64,000 nucleotides of DNA from Udeniomyces pyricola (Eukaryota; Basidiomycota; Tremellomycetes; Cystofilobasidiales; Mrakiaceae): contig BCIK01000001.1 in NCBI GenBank assembly GCA_039545295.1, positions 124,001 through 188,000 of the forward strand, in the 5' to 3' direction. Positions within the stretch are counted from its first letter, which is position 1. Each line of letters opens with the position of its first letter. Shown piece after piece: positions 21,906 through 32,484 of the stretch. The position numbers were made by a program, and so were the translations under genes. Below the pieces are notes generated by a model. The model searched no databases, was not told the origin of the DNA, and was given only the letters and a program-made list of their open reading frames with translations.

Positions 21906-24157
21906 ATGCTCCACTGGTTCTCCACCAGAGCCCTCCTCCTCCTCCTGGTGCTGGTCACCCTCGTCTCTGCCGCTCGCGACTATTACAAAGAACTCGGAGG
22001 TCATATCTCCCCATCCTTTCTTTCCACCATTCATCCCTTGTTCGAGATGACCACCATCCTGACCCCCATCCCTTCGCTACCCACCTCAACCCATTCATCC
22101 CACAGTCGATAGGCAAGCCGATGAACGAACCATAAAAAAAGCCTACAAGAAGCTCGCCAAAAAGTACCATCCAGACAAAAGCACCGATCCTGCCGACGCC
22201 GAGAGGTTCACCTCGGTCTCCCATGGTGAGCACCAACATCGTCGACTTGAGGGATTCATCCTTACATTCCCCAAGCGGCAGTCGCCGTAGGTGATGATAA
22301 ATTCCATCCTGATCTCGCTACTCTGTACCGTACGTGTCTTCTAGCGTACGAGGTCCTCATGGACGTTGAGAAACGCAAGATCTACGACCGCTACGGCGAA
22401 GAGGGTCTCACGCAGCACCAGCAGCAAGGCGGTGGATTCCAAAACCCGAGGGATATCTTTTCGCGCTTCTTTGGAGGTGGTAAGTCGGTTGTTCGAGTCA
22501 AGCTTGTCTCTATGGATTGATCGATCGACGCTCAAAGGGATGCGCAAATTGACATTCATGGATATCATCCTTAGGCCAGCAACAGGAACAGCGAGGGCCT
22601 GGGAAACTGACTGAGATTGAAGTCGAACTCGCCGACTTTTACAATGGACGAGATTTGGAGGTTAGTCATGACTTTCTGCGGTCCTGATCAGTTTGGACAT
22701 CTGCTGATTTATGATTGTTGTACACATATCGTCAATGGTTCAGTTCGAGATGGACAAGGTGCGTATTGGTAGCTCTCGTTGACTTTCGCGTTCAGCCGAG
22801 GGAAGTATGACTCCATCTAATCATTGTTCGCTCGTCCTGACATCTCCACCTACTCTTGGTCTACAGAACATTCTTTGCGACCACTGTCGAGGATCGGGAG
22901 CTGCTTCGGATGGTGATCTCGTCAAGTGTGGTGGTTGCGGAGGGCAGGGTATCAAACTCGTGAAGCAACAGATCTTCCCCGGAATGTACGCAAATCAAGT
23001 TTTTCAAACCGACCAGATCCGAGGGCCAACGAGAGCTGATTGTACATGCTATATGGTTGTCTTACTAGGTGGTCTCAAATGCAAGCGACATGTGGGGATT
23101 GTGGTGGAAAGGGTACGCGGATTCGACGGTACGTCTGTTCACTATCGATCGACTTGCCTCATGGCCGATCTCGTCTCGTTTCTATACTGAGCCATAAGTG
23201 AACTTGCCCCGCTTCTCACCGCTGTGTTTGTGATTAGACCTTGCCCTCATTGCAAAGGAGCCAAAGTTATGGCATCGCGTATCGCACTTTCCCTGCATCT
23301 CCCTCCAGGCGCTCCTGAAGCATTCGAGGTCACATTCGATGGCGACGCCGACGAGTCTCCCGACTGGGAGGCCGGCGACGTCATTGTCCGCGTCAAGAGT
23401 CGAAAGTCTGAAGGTGCAGGGGGATGGAGCAGGAAGGAGCGAAGTCTTGTTCAGAGAGTCGAGTTGGGAATTGAAGAAGTGAGTGCGAGGCATCGTTTTA
23501 TCTGAATATATTGCTTGATCGGAGGTTTTATATCTGATGGTCATCTACCTTTTGCGTTCTCTCACCTTCGACCTCATCTCCTTCACGCTATGCATCGATC
23601 TCAGGCTTTGCTTGGGTTCAAAAAGACGATTCAGCATTTAGATGGAAGACCTATAGATATCTCGCGAACGGGTACTACCCAACCAGGTTTGTCCTCTCCG
23701 CTGTGATGGTTGCGATTGGATCTTCCGCGTTGGTATCTCTTTGATCTAACACCTGATTTGTATCTGCATTGCTGGTTAGGCTACGTGCAAGTCATAGATG
23801 ACGAAGGGGTTCGTCTTTTGCGTTGCTTTGGATTGGTATCTTTTGCAAGACGGTGCTGACCCTCCCCCCCCCCTTTTCCCTTCCTTTTACCTCTTACTTT
23901 CTCCCAATCAGATGCCAGCTTACGGTGGACAAGAGGTTGGAGATCTCTTTATCCACTACACCGTCATACTACCTTCGACCATTTCGAAATCTCTTCGTAC
24001 TGGTGCGTATTTCTCTGTGATGACCAATTTTTCACTCTCCAAGTCAAGGTCATGCATGTGTAACTGATTTGGATGATTATATGGGCCATGTGCGTTGACA
24101 GATCTCGACTCGGCCTTCCGCAAGACTCGGGGTGGCAAGTCGCGTGATGAGCTGTGA
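21906..24157 (+). CDS. SCJ1: ER-luminal DnaJ/Hsp40 co-chaperone (Scj1-like)
   Basis: Stimulates the ER Hsp70 (Kar2/BiP) during folding and degradation of secretory proteins. It starts [20 protein letters not shown], a clear signal peptide, then [10 protein letters not shown] and a J-domain with [16 protein letters not shown] (HPD present) and [13 protein letters not shown] Gly/Phe-type stretch follows, [17 protein letters not shown]. Four zinc-finger repeats are seen: [24 protein letters not shown] and CPHCKGAK. The C-terminal domain includes [10 protein letters not shown] and [12 protein letters not shown]. The protein ends GGKSRDEL, an ER-retrieval type tail. Exons: 21906-21999, 22106-22225, 22345-22479, 22575-22660, 22744-22758 (15 bases, FEMDK), 22867-22985, 23069-23128, 23238-23478, 23605-23696, 23780-23808, 23912-24002 and 24102-24157. 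Confidence 0.93.
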
Positions 24158-24541
24158 TGGAAGGGTTTAATGTGAGACGACGGGTTGAGGAGCTGACGGT
24201 GAGGGATGAAAATGACGTTCGTTTGCTTGGTCATTTGTCGGATGAGGTTGATGGCTGTGTGGAAGAGCGAGAGACTTCTTTTCCGGTAAATATGTAAGGG
24301 TGACGACGCGTTTGTTTTCGAGGTGGGTGACAGCCGCCAAGAGATTTTGGCTGGAACGCGCGCATGAGGCCATGAGGGCTTGTTGGTTTTGTTTCCTTTC
24401 CTTTTCTTCCTCGTTCTTGGTCTCTCTTTCCCTATCCTTCATTCAGCAGTGTTTCTTCCTCCTTGTTTTGTTGTCTCCCTTGGCCTTGCATCCCTCGTTT
24501 CTCCTTTAATCATTACTACACCTCTGCCCACTTCAATCACC
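24158..24541. other. Upstream region of the chitin deacetylase gene
   Basis: Tandem plus-strand spacing. The final 150 bases before the start are strongly pyrimidine-rich (ttcctttccttttcttcc and similar), a likely leader or promoter tract. No gene seen. Confidence 0.45.
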
Positions 24542-26904
24542 ATGGTTCCTCTCTTCCTCCTCGCATCACTCCCACTCCTCGCCTCGGCCCACTCCGGTCA
24601 TCACCACGCCAAGAGGCAGGATGGAGCGACCCCAACCGCACCCCCTCTCTCTGCTCTTAGCGGGGGCATGACTACCCTGAGCTTGCCTCTTCCGACTACT
24701 GCCACTGCTGGTGCTCAACCGAGTCTCTCGGGTGCCCCTCCGCTTCCCAGTTGTGAGTTGCATGCGCCTCTAATCCCTCGACCGGACCGTCGCCGGACCG
24801 CCGACCTGCTGCTCGAAATGCAATCGAGGCCTCAAGGTGCCGAGGTATCGGCGTTGGTTGTTCTCATCTCGGGCCTTTGTTCGCAAAGCTGAGGGGCTTG
24901 GACTACTGCGTGCCCATCTTATCCGTAAAAGAGTGTAAAGGTAGAGCGATGGCTGGCAGACGACGTGATTGGGTCGGCCAGCTGCGAATTCGCAAGGGGC
25001 GTGAATGGCAATCACAACAAACACACTTTCCGTTGATCGGGATCATTGGAGCGAGCAACAACTGCTGATCCCTCTGCCAACCTCTGCCACACATCATCTA
25101 CCATTCCCTCGTCCTCAACAACCGCACAGACGCCTATACTCCTGGCTCGTATCCTGCTCAGGATGTAGTTCCTCCCACTGACTCGGACGAGGTCAAAGCT
25201 TGGGTCGCCGCCATCGATTGGACCAAGGTGCGTGTTCCTCTTGTTTCCTCCGTCCGCCAAGCCGCTTCTCTTAACGTCTTAACCCTGACACGTCCCCTCC
25301 CCCCCCCTCCCCCTTTTTTTCTTCTTCCTTTTCCTTTTCTCTCTTTACGTATTCGTCTGACATTTTCTAGGTCCCCAACTACACCCCCAACATCGGTCCC
25401 GATCTTTGTTCATCCAATCCTGAGGCTCTCGCTGCTGCTGCCGACCGAAAGTGGTGGACCTGCGGACAGCACACGGCCGACACCGACATTGTGAGTGTTC
25501 ATGCATTTTTCTACTTGCTTTTGTTTCTCTTCCTACATCTCACCGCCCTGATGGCCCTATTTATCTCCCTTGATTACGATCGATCAGGTCGGCTGCCCTC
25601 AAAAGAACACGTGGGGAACGTCGTTCGACGACGGACCCTCGCTCTCGACCGAGATTCTCCTCGAATACCTCGAGAAGCAAAATATCCGAACCACCTTCTT
25701 CACTATTGGTAGCCGAATCTTGGGTCTTCCCGATGTGCTTCGACGAGAGCACATGCTCGGTCACGAGCTCTCTGGTCACACCTGGAGTCACCCCCAGCTT
25801 AGTGAGTGCGACGAGTGTCTAGAAGGCGGCTCTTGAGGCATGACTCCTTGCTGAAGGTCTGAGCTGTACCTTTTTGCGTTGTAGCGACCTTGACCAATGA
25901 GCAGATTGTTGCCGAATTGGGATGGACCCGCAAGATTATCAAGGACGTTACCGGCGTGACTACTTTGACTTTCAGGCCTCCCCAGGGTGATATTGACGAC
26001 CGAGTCCGAGCGATCGCCTCTCAAATGCAGCTCCAACCCGTTATGTGGTCCTCGGTCGATGCGTCGGGTACCCTACTCTTTGATACTGGAGGTTAGTTAT
26101 TTTCAGGGTTTACTGTTATTCCAACTGACGATGTTCTCACAAAATACTAATTCATGTGTTTTCCTCCTCGTCCATGATCCGCCTGTAGACTTTGAGGTCA
26201 ACGCCGGACAACTCACCGCGACCGAAGGTAAGCATCCCCCACCTCTGGTTCTACCTGACATGCAGCACCGTACTCATCCTTAAAACCCCGTCACACACAC
26301 TTCCCACTCTAACAGCCGTCGACCAGTGGAAGAGCTTCCTTGACACCAACTTGCCCAAGATGGAGACCGGGTTCATCTCGCTCGAGCACGATCGTATGTC
26401 TCTCTACCCTGGACAATACTCGATACCATTCTGCTCTGTCACTGATCCTTTTTCTTGACTCTACCTGCTTTCCATCCAGTCTACCCTGTTACCGTCGACC
26501 TTGCCGTCTACTACTTCCTTCCCGACGCGCTCGCCCGCTCGAGCCCTTCGCTCACGCTCACCTCGGTCATCGAATGCCAAGGCAAGGCCATGGGCGAGGC
26601 TTACCTCGAGACTGCTCAAAACCTTGTCTTCAGCAACTCTTCCTCTTCTGGATCATCGTCTTCGTCGTCCTCTGCGGTGTCCAGCGCTGTCTCATCGTCG
26701 GCTTCGGCCTCTGCCAGCTCAACTGCATCTGGAGCGTCGAATATGAGCACGAGCCGTGCCTCCTCCAGTGCTTCCAACTCCGCTGCGGCTGCTTCCGCCT
26801 CGACGAGCAACAACACTAGCGGTGCCTCGTCGTCGTCTACCGTTGCTGGCATGGTGACTATCTCGCTCGCCCTGGTAGCATGCGTGGCTGCGATTGCTCT
26901 TTAA
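24542..26904 (+). CDS. GPI-anchored chitin deacetylase (polysaccharide deacetylase, CE4)
   Basis: Removes acetyl groups from cell-wall chitin to give chitosan. It starts MVPLFLLASLPLLASAHSG, a secretion signal, followed by His and Pro/Thr-rich sequence. The NodB domain is spread over several exons: SFDDGPSLSTEILLEYLEK (motif 1, TFDDGP class with the metal-binding Asp), RTTFFTIGSRI, then HELSGHTWSHPQL (motif 2 with both His ligands). Next are LTFRPPQGDIDDRVRAIA (motif 3) and METGFISLEHD (the LEHD His of motif 5 type). After FSNSSSS there is a Ser/Ala-rich stalk of about 70 residues, then TVAGMVTISLALVACVAAIAL, a hydrophobic end typical of GPI attachment. The upstream exon region near 24740-25110 is only partly resolved. 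The overall design matches Cryptococcus-type Cda proteins; its presence beside genes for GPI synthesis is probably chance. Confidence 0.92.
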
Positions 26905-28534
26905 ATGGCGTTCCTTGTGTGCCACATCATGCCCGTTTCGTTTTGTTCTTCTTGATCCATGTCTTGGCTTGCAGTCGCTCGTTTGTACCTTCTCTCGTTT
27001 TTTTTTTCCTTACGTATCGGTACACACCTTTCTTGGCCTACACATAATTTCAATTTCTTTTCCTGCATGCTCCCAAATCCTCCTCAATCGATCGTTCAGT
27101 TTCTTCTTCTTTTTTTTTTCTTTTTTTTTAGACCCGATCATCGAACCTCCTCCCTTTGCGTTTCTCCATCTGGTAATCACGCCCTCAACCATCATTCCTT
27201 CTTTTGCATGGACACCCCGGTTTCACGTTTCTTTCTTTACACCTGTTTGCCATGGAGTCTTTCTCTATCAAGAGAATCCTGGGGTGAGTAACACAACGAG
27301 ACGAGCGACCCAAGAAATATCGACGGGGCTGTATGTAGGCGATGTTTGCTAGGTGATAGACGAGAACAAGATTATATCGAGACATGATCTACGCGATGGA
27401 TCATCTCCAGCGTAATATATATAGTAATATGCCGTCGACCCGACACGCGGCACTAGCTATGTGTGACGCGTTGGTGCAGAACGTGGTACGTGCTCAAGAG
27501 TTTCAAGGCGATGATGTTCAAAGCCTTGGTAGACGCATTACATTCCGCTTACGATCGAAAAGGTGCACATCATGAGAGCAGAGTCACATCGAAGTGCATC
27601 TATTAGTGTCGAAGCCGGCAGACAGTGGAGAGTCTGTCGACTGTCGATCAGGTCTGCTTCAAGTACGTGCGCGTCAGCTAGTCGACGTGCCTCGCCTTGA
27701 CAAACTTGCGTGCTCATCCGACAGAATTCGAGCTCCGAGTTCTTCCAAACTTCCTAAACCATCAGCCACGTGTCAACTCCACGTGTGATTTCGCGACTCT
27801 AAGCTTGACACGGAATGGAGATATGATTGTTCAGATGTGCAGCACAACCGTCGACAAGGAGTCAACAGAGGAACTGGCCCATGTGAGGAGTTAAAGAGAG
27901 GTGGATTGGTCGAGAGGGGATAGAAAGGTCTACGCTCCTCGGTGAAAGCTCAAACGGTCACTGCTCATAGAGCTAGATCGAGAACCATGGGATGAGGAGC
28001 TCAACTCTCCTCGCTCCACGTCAACAACGTCCCGAAGTCAACACCCGAAGGCGGTCTCCAGTAGTCACCAACGGGCTCGAAGAAAGAGGCGGTCATCTGC
28101 CTACTCCGCCGTCGGAAGCCCCTAGACGCGGCAATGGACACCCACTGAAGCCGGTTATCGTCTCGATCCCAAACAACCTAAGAGGGAAGTTCGGGCGAGG
28201 GCGAAGGTCGTGGGGGGTGCTGCACTATAGTCTACTAATGACCGAGGTCAAGAGGGTGGTTGATGAGAGACACCAAACGAGGCCGGACGCATTGACTTTA
28301 TTCTCTTTGCGAGCGGCGACTCTCGTTGCCTCACCGCCGTCGCTCGGGGCAACGGAACGTCAAACGACGCCAAATCCCGCACAGCGCGTACATGCACTGT
28401 ACACTGCCGGGCATGTCCCGTGATGCTGATCGATAGGATGATCATCATATAATCCGACTACGCATCATGCGATAGTACTGGAGTTATGTGCATGGTTCTC
28501 GTGATCAGCTGCATACAGTCTATCCACGCCATCC
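26905..28534. other. Long intergenic region without a supported gene
   Basis: 1.6 kb between the chitin deacetylase stop and the start of the Moco fusion gene. The first part (to about 27130) is T-rich 3' sequence with poly-T runs. The rest has no open frame with recognisable protein features; a 143-codon frame at 27992-28423 looks like chance. Two CACGTG words lie at 27767-27772 and 27780-27785. Confidence 0.5.
27767..27785. promoter_or_regulatory. Two CACGTG E-box words, 13 bases apart
   Basis: The words are parts of a repeated ccacgtgt. CACGTG is the site bound by bHLH factors such as Cbf1/Pho4 in fungi. They lie about 750 bases upstream of the Moco fusion gene. A functional role is only inferred. 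Confidence 0.25.
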
Positions 28535-31500
28535 ATGACTTCTTATCGCGCACGAGTCCTCACCAGTCAGTTCTCTCTCCTAACGCACCGTTCAGTACCT
28601 CTGACTCTATTCATTCCAGTACAGCTCAAGACTCACATCCTCTTCAAACAGTCTCTGACACGGCAGCAGCCCAAGGTCCCACCCTCGACACGACCGGACC
28701 ATGGATCGCAACCACGCTTCGCTCGCATTCTTCACCCAACCTCTTTTCTCATGTATCCACGTCCATTGTACCTGACGACGTCCAAGCCATCACCAATGTC
28801 ATCCGGAATTCCCTTGAGACCGAGCAGCCCGATCTGATTATTACTACTGGCGGGACCGGATGGGGATCGAGAGATGTGACCGTTCAAGTAGGTGCTTCTC
28901 TTGAATCCACATCTCGAGAGGTTCTCATACTTGATCTCCAGACTTGTGTGGCGAGATCTGATCCTCTTGACTTTCTTTGGGATAGGCTCTCTCGGGACTT
29001 GTCGATAAGCGATTGACAGGTTTGGAGCAAGCCATCACTTCATACGGCCTCACCAAGACCCAACTCGCAGCTCTCTCGAATCCCTTTGCCGGGATCGCCA
29101 ATTATGGAGGTCGGAGGACATTGGTGGTCGGGCTACCAGGCAGCAAGGGAGGAGTCAAGGACGGAATGGCCGTTCTTGTGAGTTCTAAGCTGCCTCGATT
29201 CACGCCGCGCGAGGGAGTATCAATCTATCGATATCTGCTCATCATTGCGTTTCCGTCCCATCTTTCCCCCTCCTTCCTCCTCCCAGAACGGTCTTTTGGC
29301 TCATGCACTTTCGGTACTCGGCAACTCTCCACAATCGAAAGAGGTAATGGAACAAGTCCATGGTTCAAGAACCGACGTGACTTCTATGGAGACAGCGTCA
29401 TCGAACCTTCAGCAGCCGGAACAGCATTCCCATTCCCATTCTCACGAACACCAGTGCCACCACCATCACCATCATCGTCATCACAGTGGACATCATAAGC
29501 ACCCTAAGCCAAACTCATCCATCTCATCTCGGCAGCGGCAATCTCCCCACGAAATGGTCCCCTTGGATCAAGCAATCCAGTCCATCCACGATGTCATCGG
29601 CTCCCAGGGTCTCGGCGTCGTCACTCGACCAGTACATTCTAAATTGCTTTCAAACTCTCATACTAGATAATCCAGGGAGCCTAGCTGAACTTGGCGATCG
29701 TCCTTTTGTCGTTCTTGTAGATCGACGCTTCCTTGCCAGGTCATATCCTCGCCGAATCCGTGTCTGCACCTCATCCACTGCCACTTTGGCATTCGACCAA
29801 CGTAGATGGATACGCCGTGCATGGTGAGCCTACTCACGTCTCTGTCGAAGATTCTGACGTTCCAAACCTTTCAATGCATCGTTGACGTTATTTTGCGATT
29901 GTCTTGGTCCAGCCATTGATGGAGCTGGCGACTATGACCTGCGACCTCGAGGCTCAGGCCTGCCTCTTGAGCGAGGCCAGATCGAGCGAGTCAACACGGG
30001 CGGCCCTATTCCCGAAGGAGCAGACGCTGTCATCATGGTCGAAGACACCGAACTTCTTGCCTGTACGTCACCCGCAATAACTTAGCAACCCTTGAGTGTG
30101 CATGGTCCTCAAGCTGTTGAGACCCTTGACTGCACTTGTTGACTTGATTTTCTCTTCGTACTCATATGTACATGAATACTTGTTTTTCGATACGGTTCTA
30201 GCTTCGCCGACGGGAGAAGAACTCCGCATTCGAATCCTCGCCCCGGCCAAGACGGGAGAGAACATCCGGAAGCCTGGGTCCGACATGGCCGAAGGCGAGA
30301 TTGTCATGGCTAAAGGGGAGCTCATCGGATTGGGAGGAGGAGAAGTGGGCATCCTCAGCGGCGTCGGTAGACGAGAGGTATGTTCATCAAATGGTCGCTG
30401 CATTCGAGGACTTTTGTAACTTTGAAAGGCAAACAACACTCACTTGTCGGGGTTGACGTTTGAAACTGATTGCACGCTCGCTCTTGAATCTTGCAGGTTC
30501 AAGTTCATCGCAAGCCCAAGATTGCCATTCTTTCCACCGGATCGGAACTCATCGACCTGTCTTTGCCGGCTTCGTCCAGCGATGGTCCAGGCAACCCTGG
30601 CAAGAACAAGGACGGAATCTCGACGACGACGACGACCTCGGCCTGGTCAGGTATCTATGACTCGAACCGACCTGCTCTCAAAACGGTTATGGAGCGGATG
30701 GGTTGGGAAGTCATCGACCTTGGCGTCGTCAGGGATGAGTGAGTCGAGTTCCCACCGCCTTTTGTGATCACTTTAGTTTGAAAGACCGTAGTAGAGTCGA
30801 CCGTGAATTGGCTGCTGCAGCTTCTGACCTGACATGTTTCTTTTCGGTTTGGTTTTGTTTCGAAAGGACGGGTGAGCACGAGGCTGCCATGAGAAGAGGT
30901 ATGGAGCAAGCTGATGTCGTCATCTCGACGGGCGGCACCAGTATGGGCGAAGCAGATCTCATCAAGGTCCGTCAGGCAAACCGTCTTTTCTTCGAACAAA
31001 GAAGAGTCTCGATATGTTTGAATACTTTGCTTGATAACTGGTTTCCATATGACCTTCATCCTCCCTCCTTCTGCCTTGTTCATTTGTCTCACGTTTTTCC
31101 CTTTTATCGTTGTACGGGGACTCTTTTGCTCAACTCGTCGGATAGCCTCTTCTGGAACACGCATTTGACGCCAAGATCCACTTTGGTCGAGTCGCCATGG
31201 CTCCCGGCAAGCCGACGACGTTCGCGACCGTTCCCGTTGAGAACAAGAAACGAAGCGACCTCACTGGGCTCACCACCGCCGACGACGTTGGGGCAAAGCT
31301 TGTCGGCGGGAAGGAGGGGGAAGGAAAAGAGGACGAAGGGGCGAGGAGGGACAAAGTCTTTTTCGCTTTGCCTGGGAACCCAGCTTCAGCCCTCGTCACG
31401 GTCAGTTTGATGTTTCTTGCTTCTAGGCAGATTCGAGAGACTGGTCTGCAAAAAGAATAAATGGAATCAACCCTGAGATTGCGCTGAAAACTCTACCTTT

Positions 31501-32156
31501 CTTCTCTTTCTCTCTCTCTCTGTATCTGCTCTCCTCTCCCTTCCCTCGCATCTCCGCCTCCTCTCTCAGTTCTACGTGTTCGTTGTCCCAGCCTTGAGAG
31601 GATTGGGTGGCTACCCCTCGGACTCTTGTGGACTGACCAAGATTTGGGTCGAGGTACGTAGTCATCCTTTTCGTGGCCGATCCACAGTGGTTTCAGCTCC
31701 TTTGGCGCTTTCATTTCGATGCTTCGGTCTTTCACTCATCCTTCCTCCCTCCTTTATCTTCATCCCACCTTTGTACCAACCGATAAACAACACAAACCTA
31801 ATTCAATTCACATGCATACTTTTTTTTTTCTTCCCTCCTTCCTCCTTTTCCTTTCTTTCTTCTTATGCTTCTCCTTCCGTCGTCATCATAAGCTCGCTCA
31901 TCCGTTACCGATTTCGGGTCGACCGACGTACCATCGATGCATCTTGACGTTCTCGCCCTCGACGGGCCGGGCGATCGCGAGTTCGACGGGCGGTCAACGG
32001 TCGTCCCGCGTCGCGAGCCTCAAAGGGGCTCAAGTCCTCGTCCTCATCGAGGCGAGCCAACAAGCGGCCGGGCCAGGAACCGACGATGGCACCGGATTCG
32101 TCGCGAAAGGAGAACAGAGGGAGGCGTTACTGTTACCGGGAGGTTGGGGAGCTTGA
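28535..32156 (+). CDS. cnxE: Molybdenum cofactor biosynthesis fusion protein, gephyrin type (MogA-MoeA)
   Basis: Catalyses the last two steps of molybdenum cofactor synthesis: adenylation of molybdopterin (MogA/G domain) and molybdate insertion (MoeA/E domain). G domain: after MTSYRARVLT come SDTAAAQGPTLDTTGPWI, IITTGGTGWGSRDVT, NPFAGIANYGG and VVGLPGSKGGVKD. A linker of about 130 residues contains a very His-rich stretch (about 29421-29505). E domain: VDAFLPGHILAESVSA, STNVDGYAVHA, NTGGPIPEGADAVIMVEDT, AKTGENIRKPGSD, KIAILSTGSEL, IYDSNRPAL, VISTGGTSMGEADLIK, FGRVAMAPGKPTTFA, FFALPGNPASALVTF and a C-terminal subdomain with AHPLPISGRPTYHRC. G-before-E order is that of gephyrin and fungal CnxE, not plant Cnx1. 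It implies the organism uses molybdoenzymes such as nitrate reductase or sulfite oxidase. The first exon is 31 bases (28535-28565). Confidence 0.93.
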
Positions 32157-32484
32157 GTTCATGTATATCTATATATCTATATGCATATATGCATATATGC
32201 ATATGTGATGTCGTGACTTTGGGCATGGGAATGGACTTCTCAATGACCGCCTCTTGTGATCGATGGATATGATAAAAGCGCTTTTTATTCGGCCTACCGC
32301 TGAAACCTTAATGGGATGGGACTACGTTCCCACCATGATCAACTCATACATTGGTCTCATTTCGTTTGTCATAAAGATACCAAAAGAGAAAGTGAAGAGA
32401 AGAGAAAAGAGGAAAGGAGGAGGGAGAAAAGGAAGGGGGGGGGGGGGGGGGAAGGAGGAGAGGACGTTTTTTATTTTTATTTTT
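32157..32484. repeat. Convergent 3' region with a TATATGCA microsatellite
   Basis: Between the Moco fusion gene and CLF1. At about 32163-32206 there is a run of atatctat and gcatat units, including three copies of a gcatatat-type octamer, largely self-complementary. A purine-rich tract with a run of about 12 G follows at 32437-32450. Confidence 0.7.

Noticed and set aside
27992..28423. 143-codon open frame on the plus strand
   Set aside because: No recognisable motif, composition unlike neighbouring proteins, no TATA or intron signals around it; fits a chance open frame.
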